In this document: positions 18,444-26,450 of the stretch, piece by piece
Layout of the letters: each line of letters starts with the position of its first letter
How positions within the stretch are numbered: position 1 is the first letter of the stretch
NCBI RefSeq assembly: GCF_020080045.1
Contig: NZ_CP083451.1
Coordinates: forward strand, 2,901,001 to 2,965,000
Origin: Comamonas odontotermitis
GTDB taxonomy: Bacteria > Pseudomonadota > Gammaproteobacteria > Burkholderiales > Burkholderiaceae_C
Length of the DNA stretch: 64,000 nt
Reading direction: 5' to 3'
The notes under the pieces: generated by a model
Told to the model about the DNA's origin: nothing
Database searches by the model: none
The model's input: the letters and a program-made list of their open reading frames with translations, nothing else
Program-made: the position numbers and the translations under genes

Positions 18444-18748
18444 GAGGCGTTGCACAGCACCCAGGAGCCTGCCAAACGCAGACCAACCGCGACACGAAAA
18501 GCCTGCTGGCGGAGTTGCGTTCGCTTGCGCTGCATGGCGTGCGGCCACCCCGCACATGAAGCCGGTTTCGAAATTGCTGCATAACCGGCTCTGCGGCCAG
18601 GCCACAAGCTCTGGCTGCACGCCGTTCAGTCGCTCTATACCCAAGAATGTAGACGGCAGCGCAGATGGCCGCATTGAGCGGCCATCTGTTTGCTATTCCT
18701 GCTTAATTTGCTGTGCCCGGTATTGCGTATTGCATTTGCCGGGCTGCT
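18444..18748. other. Gap with a strong hairpin terminator
   Basis: The 305 bp carry no supportable gene. CAGATGGCCGC (18662-18672) and GCGGCCATCTG (18678-18688) form an 11-bp perfect stem with a 5-nt loop, followed by TTTGCTATT. It lies between the convergent lexA-side unit and the enoyl-CoA hydratase gene and probably terminates one or both. Confidence 0.65.
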
Positions 18749-19543
18749 TCAACCCTTGAAATCCGGCTTGCGCTTTTCCAGAAAGGCGCTGACCGCTTCG
18801 CGGTGATCTGCGGTCTGGTGGGCCAGCGCCTGGTAGGCGGCCGACAGCTCCAGAATGGATGCCAGGCTTTGGTGCATGCCTTCGCGCATGAGCTTTTTCG
18901 TCATGCGGGTGACCTGCGGCGGGTTGGCGGCAATTTCCTCCGCCAGCGCGCGGGCAGCAGGCATCAGTTCGTCATGCGGTACCACCTGTGACACCAGTCC
19001 CCATTGCAGCGCGGTAGCAGCGTCGATCATGCGGCCGGTCAGCGACAACTCGGCTGCACGCGACATGCCGATCACGCGCGGCAGCAGCCAGGCGCCACCG
19101 TCGCCCGGAATGATGCCCACCTTCACAAAGCTCTCGGCAAACTTGGCCTTGTCCGACGCCACACGCAGGTCGCACATGCAGGTCAGATCAAGGCCCGCGC
19201 CCACAGCAGGGCCGTTCACGGCGGCAATCGTCGGCACCTCCAGATTGAACAGCGCCAGCGGCAGGCGCTGGATGCCCTGGCGGTAGTCCTCGCGGATGCG
19301 CATACCGTCCACGTCGCCAAACGACTGCTCCTGCATGGTCTTGATATCACCACCAGACGAGAATGCCGGGCCCTCGCCCGTCAGGATCACGGCACGCACC
19401 GTGCTGTCGGCACGGATTTTCTCGATGGCGGCGAGAAACTCCTCCACCGCCGTGTTACCGGTCAGCGGGTTGCGGCGCTCGGGTTGGCACATGGTCAGGG
19501 TGACCACATGGCCGGATTGTTCGTACTTCAAGAATGCGCTCAT
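18749..19543 (-). CDS. Enoyl-CoA hydratase/isomerase family protein
   Basis: The 264-residue crotonase-fold protein shows GPAFSSGGDIKTM (oxyanion-hole Gly), the AVNGPAVGAGLDLTCMCDLR signature and KVGIIPGDGGAWLLPR. The catalytic Glu of true hydratases at the KVGI/L..G.G position is replaced by Asp/Gly here, so isomerase or other crotonase chemistry is possible. GAGGAG precedes the ATG by six bases. It diverges from the TctC-type binding protein; with the second crotonase at 20803 it suggests acyl-CoA catabolism. Confidence 0.9.
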   Translation of the reverse strand: MSAFLKYEQSGHVVTLTMCQPERRNPLTGNTAVEEFLAAIEKIRADSTVRAVILTGEGPAFSSGGDIKTMQEQSFGDVDGMRIREDYRQGIQRLPLALFNLEVPTIAAVNGPAVGAGLDLTCMCDLRVASDKAKFAESFVKVGIIPGDGGAWLLPRVIGMSRAAELSLTGRMIDAATALQWGLVSQVVPHDELMPAARALAEEIAANPPQVTRMTKKLMREGMHQSLASILELSAAYQALAHQTADHREAVSAFLEKRKPDFKG

Positions 19544-19751
19544 GGCTTGCTCCTCATGCATCGTTTGCCAGCAAGCATACGGGCAAAGCCACTGTTGCAT
19601 TACATATCAGCTGAGAGCAATTTGATATTGGACGCGACTGACAAAACGACCTAGTGTGGTTGCAGGTGCAGTAGCCGCTGCGGCCTTCACCACCAAAAGA
19701 GCAGACCACTGCCAGCGCTACATCATGCATAGCAGACAGGAGACAAACATC

Positions 19752-20762
19752 GTGCCCAACAACCATTTTCGGAGCCGTTTGCGGCGCCATTTTCTGCACC
19801 GCGCTTTCTGCTTTGCGGCAGGCGCTGCCATTGCCGCAACGGCGCTGCACAGCCAGGCCGCCGATGCCCCGCTGCGCTGGGTGGTGCCCTACCCCGCTGG
19901 CGGCGCTGCCGACCAGATTGCCCGCATTGTGGCCCAGGACGTGGGGCAGGCCAGCGGCCAGGCTATCGTCATCGAAAACAAGGGTGGCGCCGCAGGCATG
20001 ATTGCTGCAGAAACCGTACTGCGCGCCCCCGCCGATGGCCAGACGTTTTTCGTCGGATCGAACGCCCCACTCGTCATCAACAGCGCCATCTACGCCAAGA
20101 TGAACTACGACCCCGCCAAGGATTTTGTGCCGGTAGCGGGCCTGGGCAAGGCGCCACTGCTGCTCGTCACCCGCAAGGATCTGGGTGTGCAGGACGCCAA
20201 GGGTTTGATCGCCAGGGCCCAGCAGGCGCAAAAGGAGGGAAAGACGCTCACGATGGGATCGGCCAGCAGCGGCAACATCACCCATCTGGCAGGCGAATTT
20301 GCCAGCGACCGCATGGGCTTCAAGGTAACGCATGTGCCGTTTGCGGGCAGCGCCCCGGCCATCACCAGCATGATGGGCGGCAATGTGGACATCATGTTCG
20401 ACGCCCTACCCTCGTCGATGCAGCAGGCCATCAGCGGCCGCATTGTGCCGCTGGCGGTGCTGGATAACCAGCGGTTTCCGCAGATACCGAATGTGCCCAC
20501 ACTGGCCGAGCTGGGCTTTGCGGGCACCGAGGCAAGTGCCTGGTTCGGCCTGGTGGCACGCCAGGGCACACCGCAGGCCGCCATCGACCGGATGAACCAG
20601 GCTGTCAACCAGTCGCTCGCCAAGCCCGATGTGCAGGAGAAGCTGCGTCGCATAGGTGCCCAGCCGATTGCCGGAAGCGCCACAGAATGGGGCCAGTTCA
20701 TCACCGCCGAGCGCGAGCGCTGGATTCCCGTTGCCAAGCGCCTCGACATCAAGGCGGAATGA
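19752..20762 (+). CDS. Tripartite tricarboxylate transporter substrate-binding protein (Bug/TctC family)
   Basis: The 336-residue periplasmic protein has an N-terminal signal (basic NNHFRSRLRRHFL then AFCFAAGAAIAAT) and the Bug-family landmarks WVVPYPAGGAADQIARI, VIENKGGAAGMIAAE and the central HLAGEFASDRMG and VPFAGSAPAITSMMGG. Bug proteins bind carboxylates for TctAB-type permeases and are very abundant in this bacterial group; no permease is adjacent. GTG at 19752 with AGGAG upstream is preferred; an ATG at 19725 is possible. The crotonase gene follows after 40 bp. Confidence 0.92.
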   Translation: MPNNHFRSRLRRHFLHRAFCFAAGAAIAATALHSQAADAPLRWVVPYPAGGAADQIARIVAQDVGQASGQAIVIENKGGAAGMIAAETVLRAPADGQTFFVGSNAPLVINSAIYAKMNYDPAKDFVPVAGLGKAPLLLVTRKDLGVQDAKGLIARAQQAQKEGKTLTMGSASSGNITHLAGEFASDRMGFKVTHVPFAGSAPAITSMMGGNVDIMFDALPSSMQQAISGRIVPLAVLDNQRFPQIPNVPTLAELGFAGTEASAWFGLVARQGTPQAAIDRMNQAVNQSLAKPDVQEKLRRIGAQPIAGSATEWGQFITAERERWIPVAKRLDIKAE

Positions 20763-20802
20763 GCCTGCACACCGCAGCCGTTTTTTCTCTCCAAGCCACG
20801 CC

Positions 20803-21591
20803 ATGACATCCTTGACCCTCACCATGCACGGCAGTACTGCCGTGCTGACCATGAACCGCCCCGAAGCCCGCAATGCGCTTGACCAGAGCATGCGCGAAGA
20901 GTTCACCCGCCTCGTACCCCAGATCCGTGACGACCGCGCCATCAAGGCCGTGGTGCTGACCGGCGCAGGTGGCCATTTCTGCGCGGGTGGCGATATCAAG
21001 AGCATGCAGGCCACGGTGGCTGGCAAGCAGGATGTGTTTGACAGCCGCAACCGCATGCTGGGCCTGCACCGCTGGTTTGACGAGCTGCTCGATCTGGAAA
21101 AACCGGTCATCACCGCCGTGCAGGGCAGCGCCTTTGGTGCGGGCCTGTCGCTGGCCCTGGCAGGCGATTTCGTGCTGGCTGCGCCCAGCGCCAAGTTCTG
21201 CTGCGTATTTGCCAAGATCGGTTTCGTGCCGGACCTGGGCGCCATGCATCTGCTGCCGCGCCTGGTGGGCTTGCAGACCGCCAAGGAACTGGCCTTTACC
21301 GCCCGCGTGGTGGGTGCCGAAGAGGCGCGGCAACTGGGCATGGCCTACCGGGTGACGAGCGAGGATGTGCTGGCCGATGCCATTGCCTTTGCGGAGCGCT
21401 TTGCCAGTGCACCTACCGAAGCCATTGGCTACACCAAGCGCGTGATGAACCATGCCTTTGAAAGCCAGCGCGCCGAGGTGTTCCAGCAGGAGGCGCTGGC
21501 CCAGACACTGTGCCGCGAAAGCGCCTTTCACCAGGAGGCCATCCAGCGCTTTGTCAGCAAACAGCCCGCGCTGTACCAGTGGCAGGATTGA
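20803..21591 (+). CDS. Enoyl-CoA hydratase/isomerase family protein
   Basis: The 262-residue crotonase carries GGHFCAGGDIKSM, VQGSAFGAGLSLALAGDFVLA and KIGFVPDLGAMHLLPRLVG. It is about the same size as the 18749-19543 paralogue and shares the same layout. The ATG giving MTSLTLTMHGSTAV matches the family N-terminus; the frame extends upstream into the binding-protein gene without support. It is probably co-transcribed with the TctC-type gene, hinting at uptake and CoA-dependent breakdown of a carboxylate. It ends at a copy of the dispersed repeat. Confidence 0.9.
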   Translation: MTSLTLTMHGSTAVLTMNRPEARNALDQSMREEFTRLVPQIRDDRAIKAVVLTGAGGHFCAGGDIKSMQATVAGKQDVFDSRNRMLGLHRWFDELLDLEKPVITAVQGSAFGAGLSLALAGDFVLAAPSAKFCCVFAKIGFVPDLGAMHLLPRLVGLQTAKELAFTARVVGAEEARQLGMAYRVTSEDVLADAIAFAERFASAPTEAIGYTKRVMNHAFESQRAEVFQQEALAQTLCRESAFHQEAIQRFVSKQPALYQWQD

Positions 21592-21601
21592 GCCTCAATC
21601 A

Positions 21602-21657
21602 CTATGAAAACAATAGCTACTGGCGTTTGACAGATAAGCACCAGCAGCCTTTTTTCT
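21602..21657 (+). repeat. Dispersed palindromic repeat between convergent genes
   Basis: The copy reads CTATGAAAACAATAG, then GCTACTGG paired with CCAGCAGC, ending in CCTTTTTTCTAT. It fills the 73 bp between the convergent crotonase and thioesterase genes and could act as a bidirectional terminator. Confidence 0.75.
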
Positions 21658-21664
21658 ATCGAGC

Positions 21665-22090
21665 TCAGTATTTCACGTTCACGATGGTTGCCTGCATCAG
21701 CGCCACCACCTTGGGAGCGGCGTCGATGTCTGCGGTGTAGGCGAGCAATTCGCCGGTGCACACGGTCAGCAGCTTGCCAGCGTTCTGCACCTTGCCCACC
21801 GCCACAAAGTGCTCGCCAATGGCCGGGCGCAGCAGATTGATCTTGAATTCGGCGGTGACCACCTCGTACCCCGCAGGCGCCTTGGTGAGCGCCGCGTAGC
21901 CAGCGGCGCTGTCAACCACACTGGTCACGGCACCCGCATGCAAGAAACCGTGCTGCTGCGACAGGGCCTTGCTATAGGGCAACGCAATCTGCACCTCCCC
22001 ATCGCTCACCTGCCGAAGACTGGCCCCCAGGGTGTGCATCAGCCCCTGGGCATGAAAACTGGCGGCAACGCGGTCAAACATTTCGCTCAT
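21665..22090 (-). CDS. PaaI-family (hotdog) thioesterase
   Basis: The 141-residue hotdog-fold protein has QQHGFLHAGAVTSVVDSAAGYAAL, the HGG-type motif with active-site Asp/Ser region, and YEVVTAEFKINLLRPA. It would hydrolyse acyl- or aryl-CoA esters. The ATG giving MSEMFDRVAASF is preferred; the ribosome-binding sequence is weak, and starts at 22129 or 22081 cannot be excluded. Its closeness to two crotonases supports a CoA-ester role. Confidence 0.88.
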   Translation of the reverse strand: MSEMFDRVAASFHAQGLMHTLGASLRQVSDGEVQIALPYSKALSQQHGFLHAGAVTSVVDSAAGYAALTKAPAGYEVVTAEFKINLLRPAIGEHFVAVGKVQNAGKLLTVCTGELLAYTADIDAAPKVVALMQATIVNVKY

Positions 22091-22216
22091 GGAAGTCGGT
22101 CCGAAGGAATGAGAGGGCCAATCTACCATGCGCTACCACGCAGACGGCAACACCGCGTCGTGCACATGACAAGGCACGGGCCATGCCGGCGCCAGCTTTG
22201 CCGCTATGCTTGCGCC

Positions 22217-22714
22217 ATGGCTGCTCCGCAATTGCTCATCGTCTACCACACCCTCACCCAGGGCACGCTCCAGATGGCGCAGGCCGCGTGCGACGGCGCT
22301 CTGGCAGAAGGCGGCGTGGATGTGCGCCTGCTGCACGCGCAGGCCACCCAGCCCTCCGATGTGCTGGCCGCCAATGCCTATGTGTTTGCCACGCCGGAGA
22401 ATCTGGCAGCGATGAGCGGCATGATGAAGGATTTCTTTGACCGCTGTTACTACCCGGTGCTCGATCGCATCAATGGCCGTGCCTATGCAAGCCTGGTGTG
22501 CGCGGGCAGCGATGGCCACGGCGCCGCGCGCCAGATCGAGCGCATCGCCACAGGCTGGCGGCTCAAGCCGGTGGCCGAGCCGTTGGTCATCTGTACCCAT
22601 GCACAGACGCCCGAAGCGATATTGGCCACCAAGCACATTCCCGATACCGATCTGCAGCGCTGCCGCGAACTCGGCGCAGCACTGGCGGCAGGCCTGGCGC
22701 TTGGCGTTTTCTGA
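22217..22714 (+). CDS. Flavodoxin-like / NAD(P)H-dependent oxidoreductase family protein
   Basis: The 165-residue protein begins with a beta strand and phosphate-binding turn (LLIVYHTLTQGTLQMA), has YVFATPENLAAMSGMMKDFFDR in the FMN-contacting region, and ends with a helix. This is the compact flavodoxin fold seen in WrbA- and NADPH:FMN-reductase-like proteins. A redox role with FMN is likely; partners are unknown. It diverges from the thioesterase and converges on the beta-helix gene. Confidence 0.8.
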   Translation: MAAPQLLIVYHTLTQGTLQMAQAACDGALAEGGVDVRLLHAQATQPSDVLAANAYVFATPENLAAMSGMMKDFFDRCYYPVLDRINGRAYASLVCAGSDGHGAARQIERIATGWRLKPVAEPLVICTHAQTPEAILATKHIPDTDLQRCRELGAALAAGLALGVF

Positions 22715-22722
22715 ACCGGCTT

Positions 22723-22774
22723 CTATATTTTCCATAGCAGCCTGCGCACATCCATCCAGCGCTACAGGCAGTTT
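22723..22774 (+). repeat. Dispersed palindromic repeat between convergent genes
   Basis: The copy reads CTATATTTTCCATAG, CAGCCTGCGC, a spacer, AGCGCTACAGGCAGTTT, matching the block order of the family. It occupies the 70-bp convergent gap between the flavodoxin-like and beta-helix genes. Confidence 0.75.
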
Positions 22775-22784
22775 CCGCTCAGAT

Positions 22785-23669
22785 TCACAGCAGGCTGGGG
22801 CCGATCCAGAGCCCACTGCGCAAGCGCGCGGGCGGACTGGGCGCCCAGACCTGGCCGCTCACTTCCCAGCTGTCCTCCTGCACATTGAGACCTGCAAACA
22901 CGCCGTAGCCATCGCCTGCGCAGATGGCGTCACCTGCGGCCAGGCTCTCCCCGGCCTTGATGGCGCCACTGGCGTGGATGTGTTCGCCCGCACGAATACC
23001 CCAGCCGGCATCAATATGCGACACCCCTTCAATCGCGCCGCCCACTGCAATACCATGACCCGCGCGCAGAGGGCCCGCCCCGGTCAGATGCCCGCCCACC
23101 CGCAGGTTTTTCTCGCAATGGAGGCTGCCCTTTGCAATCACATCCTGCCCGACCATGGCCGAGCCGCGCACGCTGATCGCACCATGCGCCACCAGATCCC
23201 AGGCCACGCGCAGATCGCCGCCGACAGTCACGCCCTGCTGCACATCCACGCCCCAATCGGTGCGCAGATGGCCGCCGCACTGCAGCCTGCCCCCCGCAAA
23301 GATGTTGGCACCCGCACGGATGTCCTCACCCACCACCAGATCGCGGCCACAGCGCACGCCTCCCCCCGCCTGCAGGGATCGGCCTACGTGCACCGCACCA
23401 TCCACCTCCACGCCACCACGCACCTGCACGCTACCGGCAAACACGATGGCATCGGCCTCCAGCCGGTCCAGTTGCAGCACGGCATTGGTGGGGCCAAAAT
23501 TGTTCAACAGCCATAGCGCATCGTCCACGCGGCCAGCGGCCACCAGGGTGTCCAGCGCCTTCTGGTAACTCACGCCATCTTCGATGTTGCGCACGAACCA
23601 GCGAAAACCCATTGCACAAGGGCTCTTGGAGCGTAGAAACTGCTTGGTAAATTCCATGGTTTGGTCCAT
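22785..23669 (-). CDS. Beta-helix (bactofilin/hexapeptide-like) repeat protein, 294 aa
   Basis: After about 70 ordinary residues (MDQTMEFTKQFLRSKSPCAM ... LLNNFGPTNAVLQLD), residues 75-270 are short Gly/Val-rich repeats with alternating hydrophobics (VQVRGGVEVDGAVHVGRSLQ, VVGEDIRAGANIFAGGRLQ). This is the sequence pattern of a parallel beta helix such as bactofilins or polymer-forming proteins. No signal peptide or membrane segment is seen. Function is unknown; a scaffold or structural role is inferred from the fold only. GGGGA lies upstream of the ATG. Confidence 0.72.
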   Translation of the reverse strand: MDQTMEFTKQFLRSKSPCAMGFRWFVRNIEDGVSYQKALDTLVAAGRVDDALWLLNNFGPTNAVLQLDRLEADAIVFAGSVQVRGGVEVDGAVHVGRSLQAGGGVRCGRDLVVGEDIRAGANIFAGGRLQCGGHLRTDWGVDVQQGVTVGGDLRVAWDLVAHGAISVRGSAMVGQDVIAKGSLHCEKNLRVGGHLTGAGPLRAGHGIAVGGAIEGVSHIDAGWGIRAGEHIHASGAIKAGESLAAGDAICAGDGYGVFAGLNVQEDSWEVSGQVWAPSPPARLRSGLWIGPSLL

Positions 23670-24137
23670 GACGGTCTTCCCCTTCCGTGTGACGGCGCAG
23701 CGCGTGGTCACGAGCTTGTTCCATGGCCGGGCGCCTGGCAGGCGAGCAGCCGCGATCGCGCGGGATAGAAGCCCGGCGATACTGCGTTTGCGCAAATGAG
23801 TGTGGGGTTATCGCCGGGCGGGGGAATGTGCGACGGGCTTGTAATTCATCCCGCGCAGCACGGCGCCTCCAGGCAGGGCAACTGGCGCGTGCAGGCAGTG
23901 CGTGGAGGCAGAAGACAACATGCGGCGCATGGTAGCAGCCAGCCAGAGCGCCAGCAAATGCCCGCAGCCATGTCGCACGATGCAGCGTGGTCTTTGGCCA
24001 GACAGGTTCTGCCCTCGTCCGCCCTGTTTTCGCCTGGGACTGCAGACAGCCTGCATGACTAAACGATCAACAGCTCAACAGACAAGGCAGGTACGATACA
24101 GGCCAACGTCCGTCCTCCTATTCCTATACCGCCCCCT
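23670..24137. other. Gap with a long inverted repeat
   Basis: No gene is supported in these 468 bp. GCCCGGCGATA (23771-23781) and TATCGCCGGGC (23809-23819) are perfect 11-bp arms enclosing a smaller TGCG/CGCA hairpin. They sit about 100 bp upstream of the beta-helix gene and could be a regulatory cruciform or leader structure. The rest, up to the membrane gene at 24138, shows nothing recognisable. Confidence 0.55.
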
Positions 24138-24608
24138 ATGATTTACATCATTCTCAAAACGCTTCACCTGCTCGCCCTCATCGTCTGGCTGGGTGGCATG
24201 GCATTCGCCCATTTCTTTCTTCGGCCTGCAGCAGCGCAGTTGCCGCCGCCCCAGCGCCTGCCGCTGATGCGCGATGTGCTGCAGCGCTTTTTTGCCGCCG
24301 TTCTGATTGCCATCGTGCTGATTCTGGTCAGCGGTCTGGGCATGATTGGGCTGGTGCACCAGATGGCCGCACAGGCTGGCGCCAAGGCACCCATGCCGGT
24401 ATCGTGGATTGTGATGGCGGTGCTGGGACTTGTGATGATGGCGGTGTTCGGCCATATCCGATTTGCACTGTTCAAGCGGCTCAACGCCGCCGTGGACGCC
24501 AAGGACTGGCCGGCTGGAGGCAAGGCCATGGACCAGATCCGCAAATGGGTGGCCTTGAACCTCGCCCTCGGCACTGTGATTGTGGTGACTTTACGACTCC
24601 CTTTTTGA
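24138..24608 (+). CDS. CopD-like four-helix integral membrane protein
   Basis: The 156-residue protein has about four membrane segments: residues 3-22 (YIILKTLHLLALIVWLGGMA), 50-75 (FFAAVLIAIVLILVSGLGMI), 91-110 and 135-152. His10 in the KTLHLLALIVWLGG motif matches the heme- or copper-liganding His of CopD/YeaB-type membrane proteins. A redox or copper-related role is possible but not shown. The gene stands alone. Confidence 0.72.
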   Translation: MIYIILKTLHLLALIVWLGGMAFAHFFLRPAAAQLPPPQRLPLMRDVLQRFFAAVLIAIVLILVSGLGMIGLVHQMAAQAGAKAPMPVSWIVMAVLGLVMMAVFGHIRFALFKRLNAAVDAKDWPAGGKAMDQIRKWVALNLALGTVIVVTLRLPF

Positions 24609-24724
24609 GAGCCTTTTCATACGCTGTAGGTGCAGTCCCAGCCCGGATTGCGGCAAATACTGATGGGCAAGCCGTTCCTGATAGGTGACAGTAGGCATTG
24701 CAGCCTATTCTCTCAGGAGGCCCT

Positions 24725-24874
24725 ATGACACCGATGCTCACCATGCCAAGCCGCCCCTTGCTTGCCAAGCCGGGCGAAAAAAGTCTGCGTTACACCAACA
24801 AAGACAATACGGACATCCGCAAGACCTTCGAGAAGGCAAGGCGTGTGCTGGCACAGCAGCACAGCAAGCATTGA
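24725..24874 (+). CDS. Small protein, 49 aa, function unknown
   Basis: The frame encodes MTPMLTMPSRPLLAKPGEK and continues KSLRYTNKDNTDIRKTFEK, ending in QQHSKH. Support is a strong AGGAGG six bases before the ATG and coding-like codon use. The product is highly basic, soluble and without Cys; a central stretch (TDIRKTFEKARRVLAQQ) would form an amphipathic helix. It could bind nucleic acid, but that is a guess from charge alone. It is shorter than common gene-finding cut-offs. Confidence 0.65.
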   Translation: MTPMLTMPSRPLLAKPGEKSLRYTNKDNTDIRKTFEKARRVLAQQHSKH

Positions 24875-24973
24875 AGGCGCTGGCGCCCCTCGTCCTGCAA
24901 AAGCCTGACCTCTTTGCCTGTCCCCCTACGCCGCGCCCTCTTGCGCGGCGTTTTTCCGGGCGCGCCTCCACTG

Positions 24974-25035
24974 CAAAAATCATTGATTCAAGCTTTGGGC
25001 GCTTGGCTGGTCTGCGCAGACCGCTATCAAAATAG
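24974..25035 (-). repeat. Dispersed palindromic repeat
   Basis: On the minus strand the copy reads CTATTTTGATAG, CGGTCTGCGC, a spacer, CAAGCGCCCAAAGC and a T-rich end. It matches the family's block order but is more diverged. It lies between the 49-aa gene and the convergent PRC-barrel gene. Confidence 0.6.
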
Positions 25036-25060
25036 GATCTACACCGCAGAAAGCGGTACC

Positions 25061-25087
25061 CATGAAAAAGCCACCCGAAGGTGGCTT
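25061..25087 (-). terminator. Terminator of the PRC-barrel gene
   Basis: AAGCCACC (25068-25075) and GGTGGCTT (25080-25087) form an 8-bp stem with a tetraloop. On the minus strand it is followed by TTTTTC. It lies 33 bp past the PRC-barrel stop codon. Confidence 0.8.
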
Positions 25088-25119
25088 GCGCTCTGCCGAA
25101 ATGGGCGATGGACGTCAGA

Positions 25120-25479
25120 TCAGTAGATCCAGGGCACGCCGTAGTAATCGTGCACCTTGCGGCCGTATTCATCAGAGTAGTCCTGCGTCGTCTCTCGCCC
25201 ATAACGCGGCGCGCCTTCCAGTTGCTCGCGCGTCAAGGTCACCACATAGCCACCCAGGTCGGTGTCGTACTTCAGGGTTTCCCAGGGCAGTGGGTAGACA
25301 TCGGTGCCCATGCCCAGAAAACCACCAAACTCCATGACGGCGTAGCGAACCTTGCCTGAAAGCTTGTCAAGCACCAGAGACTCAATCGAGCCCAGCTTTT
25401 CTCCATTGGGATTGAACACGTTCGTGCCATGAACCTTGTCCGAAGAGATGACGCTGGATGCGGTGTGAACGGTATCCAT
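25120..25479 (-). CDS. PRC-barrel domain protein
   Basis: The 119-residue protein has a PRC-barrel beta fold over residues about 12-85 (VHGTNVFNPNGEKLGSIESLVLDK, VRYAVMEFGGFLGMG, YPLPWETLKYD). The C-terminal tail is acidic and Tyr-rich. Stand-alone PRC-barrel proteins of this size are often stress-induced cytosolic proteins in proteobacteria. AAAAGGAGGACAAC is a very strong ribosome-binding site, suggesting high expression. No partner gene is adjacent. Confidence 0.9.
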   Translation of the reverse strand: MDTVHTASSVISSDKVHGTNVFNPNGEKLGSIESLVLDKLSGKVRYAVMEFGGFLGMGTDVYPLPWETLKYDTDLGGYVVTLTREQLEGAPRYGRETTQDYSDEYGRKVHDYYGVPWIY

Positions 25480-25721
25480 GTTGTCCTCCTTTTTGGGAAG
25501 CGTTGAACAAAAGACAAAGCATTGCGGGCCTTGCGGCCGCTGCAGTCAAAACCATTGCTTTGCCCTGGTATCCATGCTACGTGCCTGTGTGGCACGGCGG
25601 GGTAGTCGAGCCTGTTGCACACGGGTAGGACATGCCGCGCAACGGTCAAGACCTGCTACACAAACATACGTTTCCAAACAGGCGACTGGAATCGAGCGGC
25701 GCTGCTCCAGCCGCTCTTTCG

Positions 25722-26417
25722 CTAGAGAATTTTCCGCTCGCCCACCACAAACGCGGTGATTTGGGACAGAAAGGTCTTTGCATGCGCCATCGTCTTCCTG
25801 CCCGCTTGGGAGTTGAATGCTGCTTCGAGCGTTGCCGCGTCCTTGAACCATAGCTCGACGATACCGTCCATGGGCAATTCGTCGTAACTGCAGGGCAGCC
25901 CTTTCACGCGCTCCCGACCCACGATGACGTTCTGGCGATAGGCGCTCACACCGGCCATGCGCCGTACCAGTTCGCCATGGATCGTCCACTCCCGGCGAAA
26001 GTCTTCCTCGCTCACCGAGGGCAAGCGGGTGATGATCGACATTCGTTTCAACAATGCCGAGCGATCCTGTTGCGCAGGTATCGCGATGACCACGGTTGGC
26101 TCGGCGGTGACGATGTGCAGACCATCCAGAAAGTACTGCTCGTCCTGGAGGAGTTCGGCTGCGAGAGCGCTGCCATCGAATGCCTGCGCAGACTGACTGG
26201 CGTCGTCAAATCGAAGCTGCGAAATGCCGTCCAGCTCCCACGGTCCTCTGTCGAATTCAATGCCGCGTTGCAGCCTGTCGAGAACCAGGTTCTGCCAGTA
26301 CTCCCGCAACTGCGGCGCCCGCCGGGCCAAGGAGCCATGGCTGGCATGCCAATAGGCGTCGAAATCCTCCAACGTCCAATCTGCCTTCTTGCGGATCAAT
26401 CCCATACGCACGGTCAT
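25722..26417 (-). CDS. Duplicated EthD-like (dimeric alpha/beta barrel) protein
   Basis: The 231-residue protein contains two EthD-like halves. The first (residues about 1-105) has LIRKKADWTLEDFDAYWHASHG. The second (about 115-225) has RMSIITRLPSVSEEDFRREWTIHGELVRRM. Single EthD domains normally pair as homodimers; here the pair is fused in one chain. EthD-family proteins accompany ether, quinone and aromatic degradation enzymes and may be cyclases or isomerases. It is the last gene of the ten-gene catabolic unit, 33 bp after the OYE gene. Confidence 0.85.
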   Translation of the reverse strand: MTVRMGLIRKKADWTLEDFDAYWHASHGSLARRAPQLREYWQNLVLDRLQRGIEFDRGPWELDGISQLRFDDASQSAQAFDGSALAAELLQDEQYFLDGLHIVTAEPTVVIAIPAQQDRSALLKRMSIITRLPSVSEEDFRREWTIHGELVRRMAGVSAYRQNVIVGRERVKGLPCSYDELPMDGIVELWFKDAATLEAAFNSQAGRKTMAHAKTFLSQITAFVVGERKIL

Positions 26418-26450
26418 GGATGGCCTCCTTTCGTCAAATGGGTGGTGTGG

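Noticed and set aside
18749..21591. The two crotonase genes as a duplicated pair flanking an inserted transporter gene
   Set aside because: They are on opposite strands and differ throughout, with no DNA-level duplication visible; separate family members explain them.
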